From positions 1-35,445 of the IMG/VR virus record IMGVR_UViG_3300044998_000941: DNA of 35,445 bases. The stretch is one strand, 5' to 3'. The translations under genes and the position numbers were made by a program. Of the stretch, positions 7,167 to 15,412 are shown in pieces. How positions within the stretch are numbered: the stretch's first letter is position 1; the number at the start of each line of letters is the position of its first letter. The DNA comes from a virus. Under the pieces are notes generated by a model. That model saw nothing but the letters and a program-made list of their open reading frames with translations, did not search any database and had not been told where the DNA came from.

Positions 7167-10140
7167 ACAATTCTTTGATTAATGGGATTAATGAATCTTC
7201 ACTACCTAAATCGTATAGTTTAGCTAATAGATTTTCTAGGTTGGCTTTCCCTCTTGCAAATTGTCCTTGCAGTGGAGTTAAAGCTCTTTTATTTCCTGCG
7301 TTTGCATCTATTTGGTCATAAATGCTGATTAACTCTTTTTGAGTTTCTACAATTTCGTCGTGAAGTGCTTTTTGTTTGGCATCTGAAAAATCAATCTTTC
7401 TTATTGGTAGATTTTTCAAAACCTTTGTTCCTCTTGCTATGTAACCACCTCTGAAAACTTCACCGTACAACGCACTGAACCACTCCAGATATTTAGAGTT
7501 GAGAATGGCTTGAATGTAGTAAATGGAATAGTCGGAAGTTGTTGGAATTGCTACTACACAATATCCAGCTGTTCCACCTGACGAAATCAAAGTTCCGTGA
7601 ACATCTATTGCGTATTTATCGCCTACAGAGAGAACACCAACAATAATTTTTGAAGGAAGTCCACAACTATCCAAACTTTGATGTCTGCCATATCTGTGCC
7701 ATTCATTTTTTGTTTTTGGTTCTGGCTTAATATCTCGTTTCGGGTTATTTAAAATAGCTTTATGCTTTTGCAAATAGTCATAAGCCAAAGGAAATTTCTT
7801 TTGAATTGTTGTTAGCGGAATTACATCTACGCCTGTTTTGGTAGGTTCGTAAGGATAAATTACCCTTGCATTCGGTTTGAATGTTCGGTAAGTGTATAAA
7901 TTATCTTCGCCTGATGAAGTTTGAAAATAGGGTTTTGTTATTTCTTTTTCAATCTTGTAATCAACTCCTTTTTTTGTGAAATAGAAATGCTTCTTATCCT
8001 CTTTACTTGGTGTAAAAATGTAAACATCATTTGCACTGGTCTGAATACCGTTGAAAATATTGTCGCTTCCAACCAAATCGTTAAGTTTTATACTTTGAGA
8101 AACGATTTTATTATAGGCGTTAGTCAATTCGGGTGGAACTAAAACCCAAACTTCACTATCCAATTCATCTGTTTTCTTTGTGCCGTATTTTGTTGCCTCC
8201 GGCTCTCTTACTTTCCAACTTTTCAGGCTTTTTACTTCCGCATATTGGAAAGTCTTTTGAGGTTTCTTGTTCAAAATTAGCAAACAAGTGTAGGTTGTTT
8301 TATCTGCAAAAATCTGATTTGCACCAAATGAAACGATTGAATGTAAATACTCTTTGTCTGCTAGTAATTCACGAAGTTGTTTACCTGCTCCAACTTTTGT
8401 AAACTTGCTCGGAACAATATAGCCTAAAATTCCATCATCAACCAATAAATTCATTCCTTGTTCAAGAAAAAGGAAATATTTGTCAAACTGCTTGTAAGCA
8501 GAATCATAATTGGTTTTGTAAAGTGGCAATTCAAGCGGGGTAATGTTTTTCATATCCTCCGACTTCATATAAGGCGGATTGCCAACAATAACATCAAAGC
8601 GAAGTTTTAAAAAATCAAATGGATTGATAATTGCCTGGTCTTTCTTGTTCGTTACTTGTTTTGAGTTTAATAAACTATTTCCGAAAAAGATGTTTTCAGA
8701 AAGGTCAGGTAATACTGGTTTTGTTTTGTTAGTTGAATTAGCATCCTCGTCCTCTAACAATTTGAGAAGTAAACCAAATTTAGCTGCTTCAACTGCGTTG
8801 TAATCCTTATCAACACCGTAAATGCAATTCAATAAAAGTTGTCGCTTAATTTCAAATGGCAGTTTGTAGGTATTGATATTGGTTTGAATGAGTTTTGATT
8901 TGTCATTTTTCAGATAGTAGTCAATCAAAATATCATTGAGCAATTGGAACAATTCCAATAAAAAAGCACCTGAACCGCAAGAAATATCAGCGAATTTTAG
9001 TTTAAGAATTTCTTTATCCGTTATTCCTTCGCATTTTTTCAAAACGGTATTTCTTAAAATATCGCTTATAATGAAAGTTGGTGTGGTGATAATGTCACGG
9101 TCAACATTTTCAGGTTTCTTTACCAAAACAACTGAACCGCTTTGAACGGTCAATTTTTCAGAAAGGAAAATTTCATAAATGCTTCCCAACACATCAGAAG
9201 AAAAAACACTGAATGAATAAGGACTTTCAGGATAGTACAGTTGCTTGATAATAGTCCAAAAAACAGAACTGACATTTTCTACAATCTTGTCTTTTAGAAG
9301 CTGGTCAAAAAGTCCTGAATTATAGCGTTTGTCTGCTTCTTCAAACTTCTTTATGAGTGCTTTGAAATCGTTTGTATCAGCAAATTTTAAAAGGGTTTGA
9401 TAATCTTCTAAATTTCTGTCTTCACACACACGTAGAAACAAAACCCTATTCAAATAACTCTGAACAATATCATTCAGCAGTTGCTCCTTAATTTTCGGAT
9501 CGTATTTATATATTTCAGAACCGAGTGCTTTTCTCCATTCATTGATTTGACTTAGAAATAAATTATCAATTGAGTATTGATTGATTTTGCTTTCAATTTC
9601 TTGCCATTCTATTTCAAAAGTTCCTGAATAAACAGATTCCTTTCCTAAAAGTTGTTTGATTTCATCAAACTTACTTTCGTATTCTGTGTAGTGGTATTTT
9701 TTTACAAGTGCCTTTGTATAGTTGTCATCTTTTTCAACTTTTACGGAAGTGTCATAAATTATTAAGTACTCAAAGTTAGAAAGAACAGAAATTTTCAACT
9801 TGGCTGTAAATCCGTATCGTCTTACTTGCTTTGCTGTGTCGTTGTTTGATTCAATAGAAACACAAGGTTTCTTAGCTTCTAAGAAAAATTTTCTTTCTGA
9901 AAAAAGTCGAAAAGTGTAATCAGGTTTTTTGGAGTGTTCGGAAACATTTGCTTTTAATGCTTCTTCTAAAATCACTTCTCTCTCGTGGGTTGATTTGCCT
10001 GCATTGTTTTTAATATCCCAACCGAGTAACTCGAAAAATGGATCTAAAAAATCACTACGAAGCAGCGTTTCGTTATAATTACTTTTTAAGTAATTATTTC
10101 GGTCAGCATTATATTTTTCTATGAGTTGTTGTATTGCCAT
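7153..10140 (-). CDS. Type IIG restriction endonuclease-methyltransferase (Eco57I-like)
   Basis: This 995-aa protein fuses nuclease and methylase. The N-terminus carries a PD-(D/E)XK site: PD at 73-74 and EAK at 88-90, within the HsdR-N-like region. The central methylase has ADISCGSGAF (about residues 382-391) and NPPY (about 520-523). The C-terminal third is the expected DNA-specificity region, with AGYCVVAIP and a closing helical bundle. All key residues that I can place are present, so it is probably active. Family knowledge: Eco57I-type enzymes cut at a fixed distance from an asymmetric site and modify one strand, hence the separate methylase. It is a defence cargo placed between the recombination operon and the repressor gene. 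No control (C) protein is seen. Confidence 0.9.
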   Translation of the reverse strand: MAIQQLIEKYNADRNNYLKSNYNETLLRSDFLDPFFELLGWDIKNNAGKSTHEREVILEEALKANVSEHSKKPDYTFRLFSERKFFLEAKKPCVSIESNNDTAKQVRRYGFTAKLKISVLSNFEYLIIYDTSVKVEKDDNYTKALVKKYHYTEYESKFDEIKQLLGKESVYSGTFEIEWQEIESKINQYSIDNLFLSQINEWRKALGSEIYKYDPKIKEQLLNDIVQSYLNRVLFLRVCEDRNLEDYQTLLKFADTNDFKALIKKFEEADKRYNSGLFDQLLKDKIVENVSSVFWTIIKQLYYPESPYSFSVFSSDVLGSIYEIFLSEKLTVQSGSVVLVKKPENVDRDIITTPTFIISDILRNTVLKKCEGITDKEILKLKFADISCGSGAFLLELFQLLNDILIDYYLKNDKSKLIQTNINTYKLPFEIKRQLLLNCIYGVDKDYNAVEAAKFGLLLKLLEDEDANSTNKTKPVLPDLSENIFFGNSLLNSKQVTNKKDQAIINPFDFLKLRFDVIVGNPPYMKSEDMKNITPLELPLYKTNYDSAYKQFDKYFLFLEQGMNLLVDDGILGYIVPSKFTKVGAGKQLRELLADKEYLHSIVSFGANQIFADKTTYTCLLILNKKPQKTFQYAEVKSLKSWKVREPEATKYGTKKTDELDSEVWVLVPPELTNAYNKIVSQSIKLNDLVGSDNIFNGIQTSANDVYIFTPSKEDKKHFYFTKKGVDYKIEKEITKPYFQTSSGEDNLYTYRTFKPNARVIYPYEPTKTGVDVIPLTTIQKKFPLAYDYLQKHKAILNNPKRDIKPEPKTKNEWHRYGRHQSLDSCGLPSKIIVGVLSVGDKYAIDVHGTLISSGGTAGYCVVAIPTTSDYSIYYIQAILNSKYLEWFSALYGEVFRGGYIARGTKVLKNLPIRKIDFSDAKQKALHDEIVETQKELISIYDQIDANAGNKRALTPLQGQFARGKANLENLLAKLYDLGSEDSLIPLIKELYEAN

Positions 10141-10276
10141 CTTTTTTCATTTATAATACTTTACTTTTCCTATCAGTTTCATAATTTATACCTTAAAATA
10201 CTGATATTAAACTAGATACAAACTTTATCGCTTTCTTAATATAAAATAATGTCATAAAATTTTATTACTCAATATT

Positions 10277-10873
10277 TTATTCTGACTTTATCATTGATAA
10301 TTGATTGATTTCATAAAGCATGTTAGTCAGTCTCTCATCCTTGCGAAATCTCTCAACTTTATCTATTATTTGCTTTACGAACTTTTCTGTTTGGTTTCCA
10401 GCATACCATGATAAGGTATTTTCGTCAAAATGACCATCATAAGGGCTATCAAAAATATAATTTCCTGATTCTACAATTTTAAATTGTGGCTCAAACTGTC
10501 TATCTACTCTATCAAAGGCTGAGATTATGGGAGAATATTTCCCCTTCAACAGTTCATCTATTTTATAAGTATCAAATTTATTTTGATTTCCTAAGAATAA
10601 AACGAACTGAAACTTCCAACCTATAGCCAGAGCAAGTGATTCCTTGCCAAAATCTTGTAAATACCATTTCATATCAAAATTGGGATCACCCCACGGTTCA
10701 CAAATCCACCCCTCTACTGCATTTTCATTGAAGTATTTTTGTAGTGGTTGTTTAACTTTTTGAAAATACTGATATTTTATGGCAGGTATTTGATTTGTCA
10801 ATTCAAGAAATGAATTCCATTTTTCAGGGCTTTCGAATAAACCAATTACCTTGTTCAGAAGTTCTTTTTGCAT
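10277..10873 (-). pseudogene. C-terminal half of a split PDDEXK_4-type protein
   Basis: This 198-aa open frame lies in the same reading frame as the 266-aa nuclease gene upstream, separated from it only by a TAA (10888-10886) and four sense codons (Phe-Leu-Lys-Ala) before its ATG. Its start, MQKELLNKVIGLFESPEKW, resembles the segment that normally follows the helical QYI region in full-length PDDEXK_4 proteins, and it shows no catalytic motif itself. The rest is Trp-, Phe- and Asp-rich (EPWGDPNFDMKWYL). Either the stop is a recent nonsense mutation, or the halves are made separately and assemble. I cannot exclude that it is an independent gene. Confidence 0.55.
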
Positions 10874-10885
10874 TGCTTTTAAAAA

Positions 10886-11686
10886 TTAGATTGTCCAATA
10901 TTCAATATACTGCTTAATATGCTCTTTCATTCTATGATTATCAGATGAGATTTTAGTAAGAGATAAGTCTAGCCAATTAGTAATAAAATCACTAAAAACT
11001 ACTTGTTCTACTTCCAAAGGAACATAACTAGGCAGGTTTTCATCCCAATTATATGGTTTTAATATACTATTTTCATTTGGTCTTTTTAAATAATCAGGAG
11101 ATAGATAAATAACTTTATATAGGTCATTTGGCGGATTCAATATATAATCATTTGGCAAATTCTTGCTTTTAATAGTGGTATATATTTCTTGATACCAATA
11201 TCTATAAAGTTGATTTTCTTGGTCTATTGCATAATTTGATTTATTCTCTATTATTATTACAGAGTGTGGAGTATTTCTCTTTAACAGAATATCTATTTTT
11301 CCTTTTTCAGTAGTTACAATCCAATTTTCTTTATCACCAAATCTTTTAATTTTTAACAAGTCAAGAAATATATTTAAAAACAGATGCCCTTGCCCGTGAT
11401 TAGAATAAGGGTTTAGCAAGTGTCCTAGTAGATAACTATGCATCGTTTCACCTACTCCAAAAATCTCAAATATATTAAAACTATAACTTGTTAAATTATT
11501 TGCCTCTCGTGATTCTATAGAAAACTTTTCAGAAAAATCTATAATATCTCTGATATGATTCTCAAAATTGGTATATAGTCTTTTTTGGTCATGATAATAA
11601 TGGCTAATTATCAAAGAGTTTAGCTGCGAACGACTTTCAAAGAAAGTATCTCTATCAGAAAGATATGTATCAAGTGTTTTTTTCAT
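10886..11686 (-). CDS. PDDEXK_4-family nuclease, N-terminal catalytic part
   Basis: The 266-aa product has the family signature NIFEIFGVGETMHS followed by LLNPYSNHGQG (residues 71-100), then the nuclease core GKIDILL (Asp132), IIIENKS (Glu147, Lys149) and QLYRYW (Gln159). The catalytic part appears complete. It ends in EHIKQYIEYWTI at a TAA, exactly where longer relatives usually continue; the reading frame resumes in the downstream 198-aa piece. The gene has its own -7 box and a half-operator next to its ATG. Family members are predicted restriction-like or defence nucleases, and its position beside a restriction-modification system agrees, but no activity is demonstrated for this one. Confidence 0.75.
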   Translation of the reverse strand: MKKTLDTYLSDRDTFFESRSQLNSLIISHYYHDQKRLYTNFENHIRDIIDFSEKFSIESREANNLTSYSFNIFEIFGVGETMHSYLLGHLLNPYSNHGQGHLFLNIFLDLLKIKRFGDKENWIVTTEKGKIDILLKRNTPHSVIIIENKSNYAIDQENQLYRYWYQEIYTTIKSKNLPNDYILNPPNDLYKVIYLSPDYLKRPNENSILKPYNWDENLPSYVPLEVEQVVFSDFITNWLDLSLTKISSDNHRMKEHIKQYIEYWTI

Positions 11687-11689
11687 AGA

Positions 11690-11730
11690 TACTTGTAATT
11701 TTCAAAATTATGTCACAACACCTTCATCAA
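11690..11730 (-). promoter_or_regulatory. Promoter and half-operator of the PDDEXK_4 gene
   Basis: On the minus strand TTG (11730-11728), 17 bases and TAATTTTG (11710-11703) form a consensus promoter overlapping the end of the repressor gene. ACAAGTA (11696-11690) matches one arm of the phage operator and lies three bases upstream of the ATG, but the other arm is not conserved. The gene could therefore be expressed in the lysogen with little repression. Confidence 0.5.
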
Positions 11731-12449
11731 TACACCTTGCTTTGTACAATTTCTTCTATTTTTAAAATTTGGTGAATATCCTGAACATCCACCTTCATTT
11801 GTCCGTGCTTCGGATTGTCAGCAATTAGAAGTAAATATCCTTTGCTCTTAATATCGTTGTCCACTACACGCTTAATTTCGTATCTGCCACCAAAAAAAAC
11901 TGCATACACAGCATTATTGATATACTGCCAATTAACTTTTTCAATCTTTCTGGCAAGTAATAAAGCATCATCCACAAAAGTAGGCTCCATACTATCTCCT
12001 AGTGCTCGTATCAGGGTAGTACCGTCATAAAACTCCTCATCATGCAAACACATAATTTTACGTGTCTTTTCGGAGATGTACTCCAAGCCATTCCCCGAAT
12101 CCTCTTTAAACGAAGCAGCAGCATAGAAATCTATATAGGGTAGCTCAATGAGTTTAATATCTGATTTGACAAGGTTTTTCTCTTGTGCCTCATAAATAGG
12201 GTATTCACCCTCTAAAAGCCATTTATAGCGAACTCCAAAGGTTTGGCTAATCTTCTCCAACAGCTTTGAACCAGGGTTAGTCTTTTTCCTTTCATTAGTA
12301 CCTTGCACCAACTTACCCACAACAATATCGTAGATAGTACCATTGTTTTTATATCCAAGAGCTTTTGCCAAAGAATTAGGATTCAAATTTTCTAATTTCA
12401 TCAATTCTTCTACCCTGTCGCTTATTTGCTTTTTGTTTTCCTTTTTCAT
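11727..12449 (-). CDS. LexA/CI-type phage repressor (HTH + S24 peptidase)
   Basis: The 240-aa product has an N-terminal XRE-type HTH (about residues 8-75, with SLAKALGYKNNGTIYDI) and a C-terminal S24 domain with GDSMEPT (catalytic Ser153) and RYEIKRV (Lys193). This is the layout of lambda CI-like repressors that lose activity by RecA-stimulated self-cleavage. The likely hinge DFYAAASF lacks the usual Ala-Gly scissile pair, so the cleavage site is uncertain. The gene diverges from the early operon, and a perfect palindrome (12456-12471) abuts its start codon. It is the obvious candidate to bind the repeated ACAAGTA palindromes across the window. Confidence 0.9.
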   Translation of the reverse strand: MKKENKKQISDRVEELMKLENLNPNSLAKALGYKNNGTIYDIVVGKLVQGTNERKKTNPGSKLLEKISQTFGVRYKWLLEGEYPIYEAQEKNLVKSDIKLIELPYIDFYAAASFKEDSGNGLEYISEKTRKIMCLHDEEFYDGTTLIRALGDSMEPTFVDDALLLARKIEKVNWQYINNAVYAVFFGGRYEIKRVVDNDIKSKGYLLLIADNPKHGQMKVDVQDIHQILKIEEIVQSKVY

Positions 12450-12455
12450 AAAAAT

Positions 12456-12471
12456 ACAAGTATTTACTTGT
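12456..12471. promoter_or_regulatory. Operator O3 at the repressor/early switch
   Basis: A perfect ACAAGTA-TT-TACTTGT palindrome six bases upstream of the repressor ATG. It also covers the -33 TTG (12468-12470) of the rightward early promoter, so one bound dimer could control both directions. Confidence 0.75.
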
Positions 12472-12498
12472 TTATTGAAACTATTTATATTATGTTTG
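12468..12498 (+). promoter_or_regulatory. Early rightward promoter
   Basis: TTG at 12468-12470, 20 bases and TATGTTTG at 12491-12498 match the Bacteroidota consensus and spacing. Transcription would start near 12505 and read the early replication operon. The -33 element is inside operator O3. Confidence 0.7.
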
Positions 12499-12530
12499 CA
12501 TAGTGATTTACGATAAATCTACTAAATTCT

Positions 12531-12556
12531 ACAAGTATTTACAAGTATTTACTAAT
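12531..12556. promoter_or_regulatory. Operator O4: half-site repeat plus imperfect palindrome
   Basis: ACAAGTATTT occurs twice in tandem (12531-12540 and 12541-12550). The second copy continues into ACTAAT, giving a palindrome with one degenerate arm. It lies in the leader between the early promoter and the first early ATG at 12570, the place of a second operator in CI/Cro switches. Confidence 0.55.
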
Positions 12557-12569
12557 TTTTAATTGCATT

Positions 12570-12797
12570 ATGAGTGAAAAAGATAAGATTAATGAAGAGT
12601 ATCATAGAATACTTGCTGAAATATCCGGACGTGTACCCAAAGGATACATTCGTATTATCCGTGAAAAGCTCAAAGATGAAAGCCGTTTTTTTTCTGATTT
12701 TGTGATTCAGAATGTTAAAATTGGCAAAACTCCCAATTTGCGTATCGCCAGACTTTTATTGGAAGTTGCGGACGAATACGGACCTATAAAAGAGTAA
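12570..12797 (+). CDS. Small early protein in the Cro position
   Basis: The 75-aa product is the first gene opposite the repressor, where Cro-like proteins are encoded. It is charged and mainly helical, with GYIRIIREKLKDES and PNLRIARLLLEVADEYG segments that could form a short DNA-binding helical bundle, but the standard HTH pattern is weak. The early promoter and two operators lie upstream. A Cro or early antirepressor role is inferred from position only. Confidence 0.6.
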   Translation: MSEKDKINEEYHRILAEISGRVPKGYIRIIREKLKDESRFFSDFVIQNVKIGKTPNLRIARLLLEVADEYGPIKE

Positions 12798-12816
12798 TTT
12801 TTTTTGCACCCACATA

Positions 12817-12830
12817 CAAGTAATTACTTG
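12817..12830. promoter_or_regulatory. Operator O5: palindrome before the second early gene
   Basis: A perfect CAAGTAATTACTTG palindrome ending four bases before the ATG at 12835, identical to O2. No good -7 box is visible just upstream, so it may act as a roadblock to transcription from the early promoter or hide a non-consensus promoter. Confidence 0.65.
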
Positions 12831-12834
12831 CTAC

Positions 12835-13152
12835 ATGATAGAAATTAGTCAGGAATACATCAAAAATATTATTTGGGAGTGTATCAAAAAACAAGACGAC
12901 TTTGAATTACAGGTAACCAAAGTCTTAAAAGAAAAGCTTCCTGATCTATTCAAAGACCTTGGCTTCAAAGAAGACTACATCAGTGGTTCTCAGGTTTGTG
13001 AATTGTTAAAATGTTCGCCCTCAACGCTTGCGATATATCGTAAACAAGGTTTGCCATACATAAAAAGCAGCCCTAACAAATATTTGGCATCTGAGGTAAA
13101 AAAATGGTATGCCGATAATAAAAAAATATATCGAAAAGTACGCAACCGATGA
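12835..13152 (+). CDS. Excisionase/MerR-like HTH protein
   Basis: The 105-aa product has a helical N-terminus (residues 1-48) and a C-terminal winged-helix-type segment: GSQVCELLKCSPSTLAIYRKQ followed by LPYIKSSPNKYLASEVKKWY. The order (HTH, short wing with KY, closing Trp-Tyr helix) is that of Bacteroidota HTH_17 proteins, which include excisionases and small regulators. It could act as an early regulator or origin-binding protein. Its stop overlaps the start of the next gene by four bases. Confidence 0.7.
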   Translation: MIEISQEYIKNIIWECIKKQDDFELQVTKVLKEKLPDLFKDLGFKEDYISGSQVCELLKCSPSTLAIYRKQGLPYIKSSPNKYLASEVKKWYADNKKIYRKVRNR

Positions 13153-13868
13153 AAAGGAGAAAAATAGCTTACTGCACAGACTACGCCATACTTTTTGATA
13201 GTGTGGAAGTAGCCGTTTTTCTTAGTCAGTTTGAATATTGGCTGACTAAACTGGGGAACAAAGATGCTTATTTGTACAAAGGACAAGAGCAAATATATCT
13301 AGAAACAGGGCTAAAAGAAAGTAAGCAAAAAGTGGTGAGAAAACTCTTGCAAGCCAATCAGGTGCTTTTTGAAAAGCGAAAGATTGTTTTCGAGAGGAAA
13401 GAACCCAAGAACCTCCTACACTACCGAATAGATTTTGATAGAATTGAATACCTTTTTGAGCATCCTAAAGAAGTGAAAACTCGTTACGAAAGCCAAATCA
13501 GTAACACTCAAAAAAAAAACAACCTCAAAAAGCAAACTTCCAATTTGCAAGTTTACAAAGAGCCTGAAAAAGAAAGCGATTTTGAAGTCTTCTGGAAAAA
13601 GTACGATAAGAATGTGGGAAAATCCGCCACCGAAAAGCTTTGGAATAAAATGCCACAAGAAGCCAAAGAAAGGGCTCTCACACACGCTGAACAACTCGCA
13701 AAAAATACAGAAAAACGGTATAGACCGAATCCTGAGCGATACCTCGCAGAACAGAAGTTTTTAGATGAAATCATCATAAATCAAAATACTAAACCAACAC
13801 TAACCTCCAACAATGATGAATACAGAAGCAACCCACTCGTTGGAATTATTCAAAAAGATAGGAAGTGA
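13149..13868 (+). CDS. Phage replication initiator-like protein
   Basis: The 239-aa product starts with a winged-helix-like domain (residues about 8-100: VAVFLSQFEYWL, EQIYLETGL, QKVVRKLLQ, ERKEP), then a Lys/Asn/Gln linker and a C-terminal motif FEVFWKKYDKNVGK...LWNKM...ALTHA followed by PNPERYLAEQKF. That C-terminal motif is common in phage O-type and DnaD-like replication proteins. It probably binds the phage origin and hands over to the DnaC-like loader encoded next. Its last 56 bases overlap the start of that gene in another frame, an unusually long overlap. Confidence 0.7.
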   Translation: MKRRKIAYCTDYAILFDSVEVAVFLSQFEYWLTKLGNKDAYLYKGQEQIYLETGLKESKQKVVRKLLQANQVLFEKRKIVFERKEPKNLLHYRIDFDRIEYLFEHPKEVKTRYESQISNTQKKNNLKKQTSNLQVYKEPEKESDFEVFWKKYDKNVGKSATEKLWNKMPQEAKERALTHAEQLAKNTEKRYRPNPERYLAEQKFLDEIIINQNTKPTLTSNNDEYRSNPLVGIIQKDRK

Positions 13869-14781
13869 GTTTGTAGATAACTATCGGATTGATGAAGAAA
13901 ACACTCATGAGATTACAGCTCTCCACGGGTATCTTATACAAGATAAGCAATTCGAGTCTCTAAACCATGTATTTTCTCTGGATAAAGGCATTTTACTTAT
14001 GGGAGGCGTTGGAACAGGCAAAACGCTCTTGATGCGAATTTGCCAACGATTTCTGGCAAAATTTAGTCAGAAAGATACTTTTTCATATAAACATATCAAT
14101 CAATTAGCCAATGAATACATAGAATATGGCTTTTCGGTATTGGAACGTTTCGATAAGAAAGATTTGTGGATAGATGAAGTAGGTCTTTTTGATAAGGAGA
14201 GTATCAAACGCTACGGAAACAATTCTAATATTTTTGAAGAACTCATCATGCACCGTTACGAAAAATTCATTTACAATGGTGTAAAAACACATATCACTAC
14301 AAACTTAACGCCTCAGCAGATAGAAGCAGAGTATAATCCTCGTATTTGGAGCAGACTCAAAGAAATGTGCAACATGATACCTCTTACTGGCAAGGATAGA
14401 AGAGATTATGCCAAACCTAAACCGGTCTTAAAATCGGAACAACTTACTCAAAAAACTGAGCAAGAGCAAGAACAAGATATAGCACAAGGCATTTTGGAGC
14501 ATTGGAGAGAATGCCAGAAGGCAGAACGATACCTCCCTTGTGGAGTTTTTAATATGCTTGCTTGGGTATATTACGATTTTCTTGATAGACATCAGATTAT
14601 TCAATATACACCTCAGCAAAAGTACGAAGCCCTGAAATCAGCTCAGCATAAAATAGGGGAAGCCCACAATCAGTGGGGAAAGTCTCTTAAAAATGAAGAA
14701 ATCAATATAGCGAAAGCTATTCTATTTGAAGATTTCATACTCAATCAAAACGTTCAACAAAAACTTTCTAAATTCTTATGA
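13813..14781 (+). CDS. DnaC-like helicase loader ATPase
   Basis: The 322-aa AAA+ protein has Walker A GGVGTGKT at 64-71 and Walker B LWIDEVG at 118-124, then a sensor-I-like THITTNL and an arginine-containing PRIWSRLKEM region, as in DnaC/DnaI/IstB-type loaders. A further 120 residues with Trp-, Tyr- and Gln-rich helices follow the ATPase core. Role: to load the replicative helicase onto the phage origin. The ATG at 13813 (with a second at 13816) lies inside the previous gene. The next gene starts within its stop codon (ATGA). Confidence 0.8.
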   Translation: MMNTEATHSLELFKKIGSEFVDNYRIDEENTHEITALHGYLIQDKQFESLNHVFSLDKGILLMGGVGTGKTLLMRICQRFLAKFSQKDTFSYKHINQLANEYIEYGFSVLERFDKKDLWIDEVGLFDKESIKRYGNNSNIFEELIMHRYEKFIYNGVKTHITTNLTPQQIEAEYNPRIWSRLKEMCNMIPLTGKDRRDYAKPKPVLKSEQLTQKTEQEQEQDIAQGILEHWRECQKAERYLPCGVFNMLAWVYYDFLDRHQIIQYTPQQKYEALKSAQHKIGEAHNQWGKSLKNEEINIAKAILFEDFILNQNVQQKLSKFL

Positions 14782-14981
14782 AACTAAGTCAGAAAATCGC
14801 CGATGAAATGGTAAACCTTTCTAAAATAAAAGCACAAGCAAATGACATCAACCAGCTAAAAAAAGTAGTCCAAAAACGACTGGATAACTTTGTAAATGAA
14901 TACGACATAATGGGTGACCGAGAGTTATCCGAAGAAGAAATGGAAGAATTGCCTGTTAATGATAATAGTTTATTCCCATGA
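14778..14981 (+). CDS. Small early-operon protein, unknown function
   Basis: The 67-aa product is helical and charged, with a basic centre (LKKVVQKRLDNF) and an acidic tail (EEEMEELPVND). Both ends overlap neighbours by four bases, so translation is probably coupled with the helicase loader and the nuclease. No family is recognised. Confidence 0.6.
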   Translation: MKLSQKIADEMVNLSKIKAQANDINQLKKVVQKRLDNFVNEYDIMGDRELSEEEMEELPVNDNSLFP

Positions 14982-15361
14982 AGAAACCCCTGCAACTCAC
15001 GATTCAATCCATCAAACCGGCTACTTCTACCGAAACTACCAAAGCAATCATTTTATACCTGAATGCCTTTGGTTGTGTTGTTTGGAGGCAAAATAATGGA
15101 GGTATTTGGGATGAAAAAAAGCAGTGCTACCTCAAAAGTGATTTCTCCAGAAAAGGGGTAGCCGATATTATTGGTTACAGAAAGTCTGATGGCAAAGCGA
15201 TATTTGTAGAAGTAAAAACAGGTGCGGATAAACTATCTGCTGATCAGAAATTATTTCTTGGTGAAGCACAAGAAGGAAACTGCCTTGTATTCGTTGCAAA
15301 ATCTTTTGATGATTTTGAGGAACAGTGGTCTGCCTTACAAAAAAAGCTGCAAAAAAAATAA
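14978..15361 (+). CDS. VRR-NUC domain nuclease
   Basis: The 127-aa product is a compact VRR-NUC/PD-(D/E)XK nuclease: ETTKAIILYLNAFGCVVWRQNNGG at the start (written here by its key residues Glu19, Trp36, Arg37 and Asn40), GVADIIGY (Asp63), FVEVKTG (Glu78, Lys80) and Gln90. Stand-alone proteins of this type in phages are thought to act on branched or flapped DNA, such as Holliday junctions. It ends the early replication operon; a terminator-like hairpin follows at once. Confidence 0.8.
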   Translation: MKKPLQLTIQSIKPATSTETTKAIILYLNAFGCVVWRQNNGGIWDEKKQCYLKSDFSRKGVADIIGYRKSDGKAIFVEVKTGADKLSADQKLFLGEAQEGNCLVFVAKSFDDFEEQWSALQKKLQKK

Positions 15362-15400
15362 GTCACTCCTTTTATTTTTTACGGAGTAAAGACTTTTTTT
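15361..15400 (+). terminator. Terminator-like hairpin after the early operon
   Basis: AGTC-ACTCC (15361-15369) can pair with GGAGT (15383-15387) and GACT (15391-15394), with a three-A bulge, and a run of T residues follows. It separates the VRR-NUC gene from the RecA-like gene; no promoter is obvious after it, so read-through may matter. Confidence 0.5.
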
Positions 15401-15412
15401 CACACAAAATGT

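Noticed and set aside
7153-10140. Assigning the CTGAAG specificity of Eco57I/AcuI to the restriction enzyme.
   Set aside because: Specificity depends on the recognition domain and cannot be read by eye; CTGAAG also occurs several times in this window.
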